Positions 5,822 to 6,701 of a stretch of DNA of 6,701 nucleotides are shown here, one piece after another. Origin of the DNA: Clostridia bacterium (GTDB taxonomy: Bacteria > Bacillota_A > Clostridia > Oscillospirales > CAG-272). The stretch lies in contig JAFTSR010000143.1 in the NCBI GenBank assembly GCA_017467225.1, forward strand, positions 1-6,701, given 5' to 3'. The notes under the pieces are model-generated. The model worked only from the letters and a program-made list of their open reading frames with translations. It had not been told where the DNA came from and searched no databases. The first letter of the stretch is position 1. Each line of letters opens with the position of its first letter. The position numbers and the translations under genes are program-made.

Positions 5822-6701
5822 TTACTGAATAACCACAGTACCGAAGCCTGCAGGCAGGTAGCCGTAATCGTTCATCCATCTGTAATAAATCTGATAAGGC
5901 GTGAGCGTCTTGGTAATCAGGAAGTACTTCTTCTGGGTCTTGATCTCCTCCTGCGTAACCTCAGAGAAAGTGATGATCTCACGCGTCATGGTCTGAGTGG
6001 TCGCAACGTCGACGGTAGGCTTCTTGGCGATGGTGGTGGTACCGCTATCTTCATCATCATCACTCTTTTCCTTGATCGCGCCGGTTTCTTCGTCAAGCTG
6101 GGGTTCTATCATCTCGTAGACCATAGCCTTCTTCACGTTCTCATCCTTTGCCAAGGTCTTGGACCAAGTATTGATCAGCTTGCGGAGCGTGTCAATATCG
6201 GTGCACTCCTGAATCTCAGCCCAAACCTTCGCGGAGGTCTCAGCAACCGACTTGATCATTGCCGTATTAACAACTTCCTTGTAGTAGAAGACATCCTTAG
6301 CATCGGGAGCTGCGGCCTCCTCGGAAAGGAAATCCTCCTCCTGAGAATCCAACTCGTTCTCAAATGCAAAGCCCAAAAGCGGGTTGACCTGAGACTCTCT
6401 GTTCTGCTGCTTTGCGTACTCCCAAACGTCAACGTTCATGCCTTCGGGAACGTAAGCGATAAACTCGTTACCGGTCTTGGCGATATCCATGTTGTAAGCA
6501 TTGCCGGGCAGCATGGAAGCGGTGCCGTTCTCCTTCAGCTCGTAGTTCACACCCTGAATACCGTACTGGAACAGGTTGCGGAAGGTTGCATCGGTGTTGA
6601 GCAGCGTGATGATCTGCATGCTCTTTGCCAAATCAGAGGTATAGGTGCTGATCGCGAACATATTCGCGTAAATATCCTCATTGGCGGCCTTGGGATAGTC
6701 A
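5822..6701 (-). CDS. Extracellular solute-binding protein of a sugar-type ABC importer, C-terminal part
   Basis: The frame is open at the window edge; 292 residues and the stop are visible, and the N-terminus with any lipoprotein signal lies outside. The visible text (DYPKAANEDIYANMF, then STYTSDLAKSMQIITLLNTDATFRNLFQYGIQGVNYEL, then GNEFIAYVPEGMNVDVWEYAKQQN) matches, from memory, the C-terminal lobe of large clostridial family-1 solute-binding lipoproteins related to LplA/DUF3502-type proteins. These act outside the membrane, delivering oligosaccharides or similar ligands to a permease. The last 90-odd residues are odd: after KAMVYEM comes a polar, Asp/Glu/Thr/Lys-rich stretch including SDDDEDSG (DNA about 6046-6065), before the family-like ending TPYQIYYRWMNDYGYLPAG. 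It ends with a strong terminator, and the permease genes would lie upstream, outside the window. The ligand cannot be inferred from this part. Confidence 0.85.
   Translation of the reverse strand, partial: DYPKAANEDIYANMFAISTYTSDLAKSMQIITLLNTDATFRNLFQYGIQGVNYELKENGTASMLPGNAYNMDIAKTGNEFIAYVPEGMNVDVWEYAKQQNRESQVNPLLGFAFENELDSQEEDFLSEEAAAPDAKDVFYYKEVVNTAMIKSVAETSAKVWAEIQECTDIDTLRKLINTWSKTLAKDENVKKAMVYEMIEPQLDEETGAIKEKSDDDEDSGTTTIAKKPTVDVATTQTMTREIITFSEVTQEEIKTQKKYFLITKTLTPYQIYYRWMNDYGYLPAGFGTVVIQ

Overview
The window reads as chromosome of a low-to-mid GC, gut-type Firmicute (class Clostridia is my inference). The reasons are strong AAGGAG-type ribosome binding sites, sigma-A-type promoters, a clostridial-looking sugar ABC solute-binding lipoprotein family, and the protein families present. 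Every gene I can support lies on the minus strand, so transcription runs from high to low coordinates.

Layout in the direction of transcription: (1) 6701-5822, the C-terminal part of an extracellular solute-binding protein, closed by a perfect 13-bp stem terminator (5772-5805). (2) A well-formed promoter (5702-5730) starts a probable six-gene operon: nagB (5645-4914), a stand-alone GlmU-type acetyltransferase (4886-4224), glmM (4143-2755), a small nitroreductase-family flavoprotein (2709-2176), a sn-glycerol-1-phosphate dehydrogenase-like protein (2165-906) and a GtrA-family membrane protein (851-447). The gaps are 27, 80, 45, 10 and 54 bases, and a hairpin at 411-437 may end the transcript. 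(3) A second promoter (353-381) drives the last gene (294-1), the N-terminal part of a probable alpha/beta hydrolase cut by the window edge.

The first three operon genes form a coherent amino-sugar branch point. NagB interconverts glucosamine-6-P and fructose-6-P, GlmM makes glucosamine-1-P, and the acetyltransferase can make N-acetylglucosamine-1-P. The UDP-transfer half of a normal GlmU is absent from this window. The last three genes (nitroreductase, G1P dehydrogenase, GtrA) suggest an envelope, lipid or glycan link, but their joint role is not established.

I found no RNA genes, mobile elements or CRISPR arrays, and nothing that amounts to a clearly new system. The most notable points are the split GlmU arrangement, the bacterial G1P dehydrogenase in an amino-sugar operon, the Asp-rich insertion in the solute-binding protein, and the two promoters sharing an identical 14-nt core.
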